From Thamnaconus septentrionalis (lineage: Eukaryota; Chordata; Actinopteri; Tetraodontiformes; Monacanthidae), in NCBI GenBank assembly GCA_009823395.1, contig CM020518.1, positions 15,982,501 through 16,046,500 of the forward strand: a DNA stretch of 64,000 bases. The letters run 5' to 3'. The notes under the pieces are model-generated. The model did not search any database. It was not told the DNA's origin and was given only the letters and a program-made list of their open reading frames with translations. The translations under genes were made by a program, and so were the position numbers. Positions 61,900 through 64,000 of the stretch are shown in pieces. Numbering within the stretch: position 1 is the first letter of the stretch; each line of letters begins with the position of its first letter.

Positions 61900-64000
61900 A
61901 AAGAAAATAAAAGCTAAAGGGGAGCTAGCAAAAACACGGGGCGGAAGCTGAATCTATCAATTTAAGTTGCACAGAAAGGAAGACTTGAAAAATTAACAAA
62001 TGAATCACTATTGATTACCTACTTCCGGCAAGTCATGAATTTAGCTAATTTGCTGTTTTAACCAAACTAATTGTGAATTATTTTACTGCTATTCCTTCAG
62101 ATCTGCACTGAACACCCAGACACGACTGGCCACAACTGTCTGTTTTACTGCAGGTTCACTGTCATTTTTACTACGTCTTGGAAAAGGCTGTTGTGAGTTT
62201 TGGCACTGGTGGTGTTACTTTTGGTTAAAGAACGGCGGGCCGTCGTCGACTGCTCGTCGGAAACGGGCAGTGGACGGCGGTCTGCCGTGTTGATGCTCCG
62301 TGTTCCGTGGAGCTGCTCCATCCACACACAGCCTCCTCCCTTTGTGGCTTCCGCGGTGCCGTATTCACGTCATCTCGGCTCTTCCTTTGCCTCCTGACAG
62401 ACAGTCGTGTTATCCGTCTGTTATTGAATTGGACATGACCAACCAGCCACTAAAAGCCTCAGAAGAAAAAAGAGAGAGGAACACATGGCAAGGCCAGCTG
62501 CTGCTAGAAAGAGACTGATGCATGTGCTACAATATTTTTTAAATGTAATTAAAAAAAAGCTAATTTTTGCCCCCCAAATTTGCATTAGGAGTGAAGTGTC
62601 CCCTCGAGATTTTATTCTAATTTATTAGAACTAAAATATGACCAAACTGAGGTACAAACTTTAAAAATGACCAGCAAGCAGATAAAAATGGGAGGAAATA
62701 CTTGGAATAAAGACAGAATTTAAAAACAGCTTCTAATTGTTGGCGTTCACCTCAAAATTTCTAACACACAGCTCCTGTAGATGTTTTCTCTGCATTATTT
62801 TCCAGTATGTAGGCGGATAAATTCATACAAGAACAACATTCCCCCCCCCTCCTTATTTATAGACAAGTTCAGCTCACCTTAAAGTCTCAGGATGTGCTGT
62901 CTCAGGAAAATGTCTCACCTAGTCCATAACAGACGCGCATCCGTGCTCGCTGCCTGCGTGGGCAGATAGTGTAGGACTTGGATGAAGGTGCGAGGGAAGA
63001 ATAAACAAGCACCGGCAGGAGCAATAAGCTCAGTCTAAACTTGAAGAGAACCAGATGTCTGTGGAGAAAGATCCCAAAAATATTATTATTGGAGAATTTT
63101 TTTTTTTTTGACATTCTTCCTCATCGCCTCTACATCGGGCAGCTGAAGGAGGTCGTTGAGAAGGTTCATTGTTGTATAGTTTAACTTCAAAACAACAAAA
63201 ACCCTAACATTTACTTGAATCCTCTGCTTCACTTATATTTCTTGCATTTATCAAAAAATATTCAAATTGTTTAAACCAAAATGCATCTGAAAAAAATCCT
63301 ACACATCTTTAAATATTTTATTATTTATTGACGCAGAAATTTTGATAAACATAAGATTATTTATGTCAAGGTGGAAAAACGCTCAGCATTGTCGCTATGT
63401 TTGTTTTTGCTTTGTTTTGTTGTATTGTTCTGGCTTTTTGTTCCTTGGGGCAAGTAATAAGCAGATTTTTCGACATCAAAATGATCACTAGTTACAGCCA
63501 CAGCAAAAAGTAAATAAATAGCTGCACTTGTATCTTGTATACTATCATCATGTTCCTGTTGCCACATCTGCTTGAGTTATCTAGTTACACATCACAGTTA
63601 AACTGGATCAGCCGTGTTTTCTGATTGCCTTGATGTTGGGTAAATACATCTTTTTTTGATTTTTTGATTTTACAATTTCAGAACAGATGCATTCTATTCC
63701 ATTTTCCTAGCTGTGTGTGCTACATTGTGCCCCCTAGAGTTTTTTTTTTTTTTTTTACTGCACTAAGTACCTCATTCTTGAACATACCTCTGCACTTTCT
63801 TTTTTAAAAATCCTTTATCAATACTTGACTCTCACAAGGTTTGGCATCTGGACATTTCCTATAGGGTAATTCTGCACAAACAGGGTTGTTTGGCTCTCAT
63901 ACGAGTGCTGGCCGAGGTGTGTGTCTGCCGGGGTGAAGCTCTGCCAGCTGGGGAGGGACTATAGAGTTACTGTGAAAGCCATGAGCGTGTGTAAACTAAT
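61900..64000. other. Right-hand end of the window, no gene recognised
   Basis: Mostly AT-rich sequence with T runs (63,099-63,110 and 63,741-63,757) and no recognisable coding exon, RNA gene or complete transposon. A donor-like AAG/GTGAGC lies on the minus strand near 62,880 but has no supporting exon. Confidence 0.5.

Overview
The window looks like nuclear DNA of a ray-finned (teleost) fish. It has spliced genes with small introns, abundant (CA)n/(TA)n/(GATA)n microsatellites, fish-type LINE 3' tails, hAT-type miniature elements and a recognisable mef2c gene with vertebrate exon structure. No prokaryotic features are present. Two gene systems dominate, both on the minus strand.

Region 1 (1-30,000) is a tandem array of CD2/SLAM-type immunoglobulin-superfamily receptor genes. 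Each full unit (about 3.6-3.9 kb without insertions) reads, 5' to 3' on the minus strand: 5'UTR exon, signal-peptide exon (55 nt coding), membrane-distal V-like Ig exon (309-312 nt), membrane-proximal C2-like Ig exon (261 nt), transmembrane exon (111-114 nt), and a short cytoplasmic exon (116 nt) carrying one ITIM-like S/A-I-Y-S-x-V motif. Four copies (2,795-4,801; 14,862-16,624; 24,414-26,176; 27,984-29,625) have intact frames and phases, predicting 284, 291, 291 and 284 residues. One copy (6,645-8,441) breaks its frame just before the transmembrane segment. The leftmost copy (10-926) has lost both Ig exons by a deletion that joins the start codon in frame to the transmembrane segment. Two orphan cytoplasmic exons lie near 13,250 and 22,890. 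Copies three and four sit in a recent duplication (about 6,640-14,690 and 14,860-24,230) that also carries a decayed gamma/epsilon-like endogenous retrovirus (pol and env, minus strand, with a LINE fragment inside env) and an LTR-plus-PBS fragment on the opposite strand.

Region 2 (30,000-36,395) is repeat-bearing intergenic DNA that merges into the probable 3'UTR of mef2c.

Region 3 (36,396-50,134) is mef2c. Nine coding exons join without a frame break into 466 codons, with MADS box, MEF2 domain, transactivation region, phospho-dependent SUMO motif and the C-terminal nuclear localisation region. The introns carry microsatellites, including about 840 bp of TA-rich repeat.

Region 4 (50,135-64,000) is probably mef2c 5' intron/upstream DNA. 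I recognise no other protein gene in it. It holds simple repeats, candidate 5'UTR exon donors, two hAT-like miniature elements with target-site duplications and a LINE 3' tail. Exon models come from splice consensus, frame and duplicate comparison only; no transcript evidence was available.
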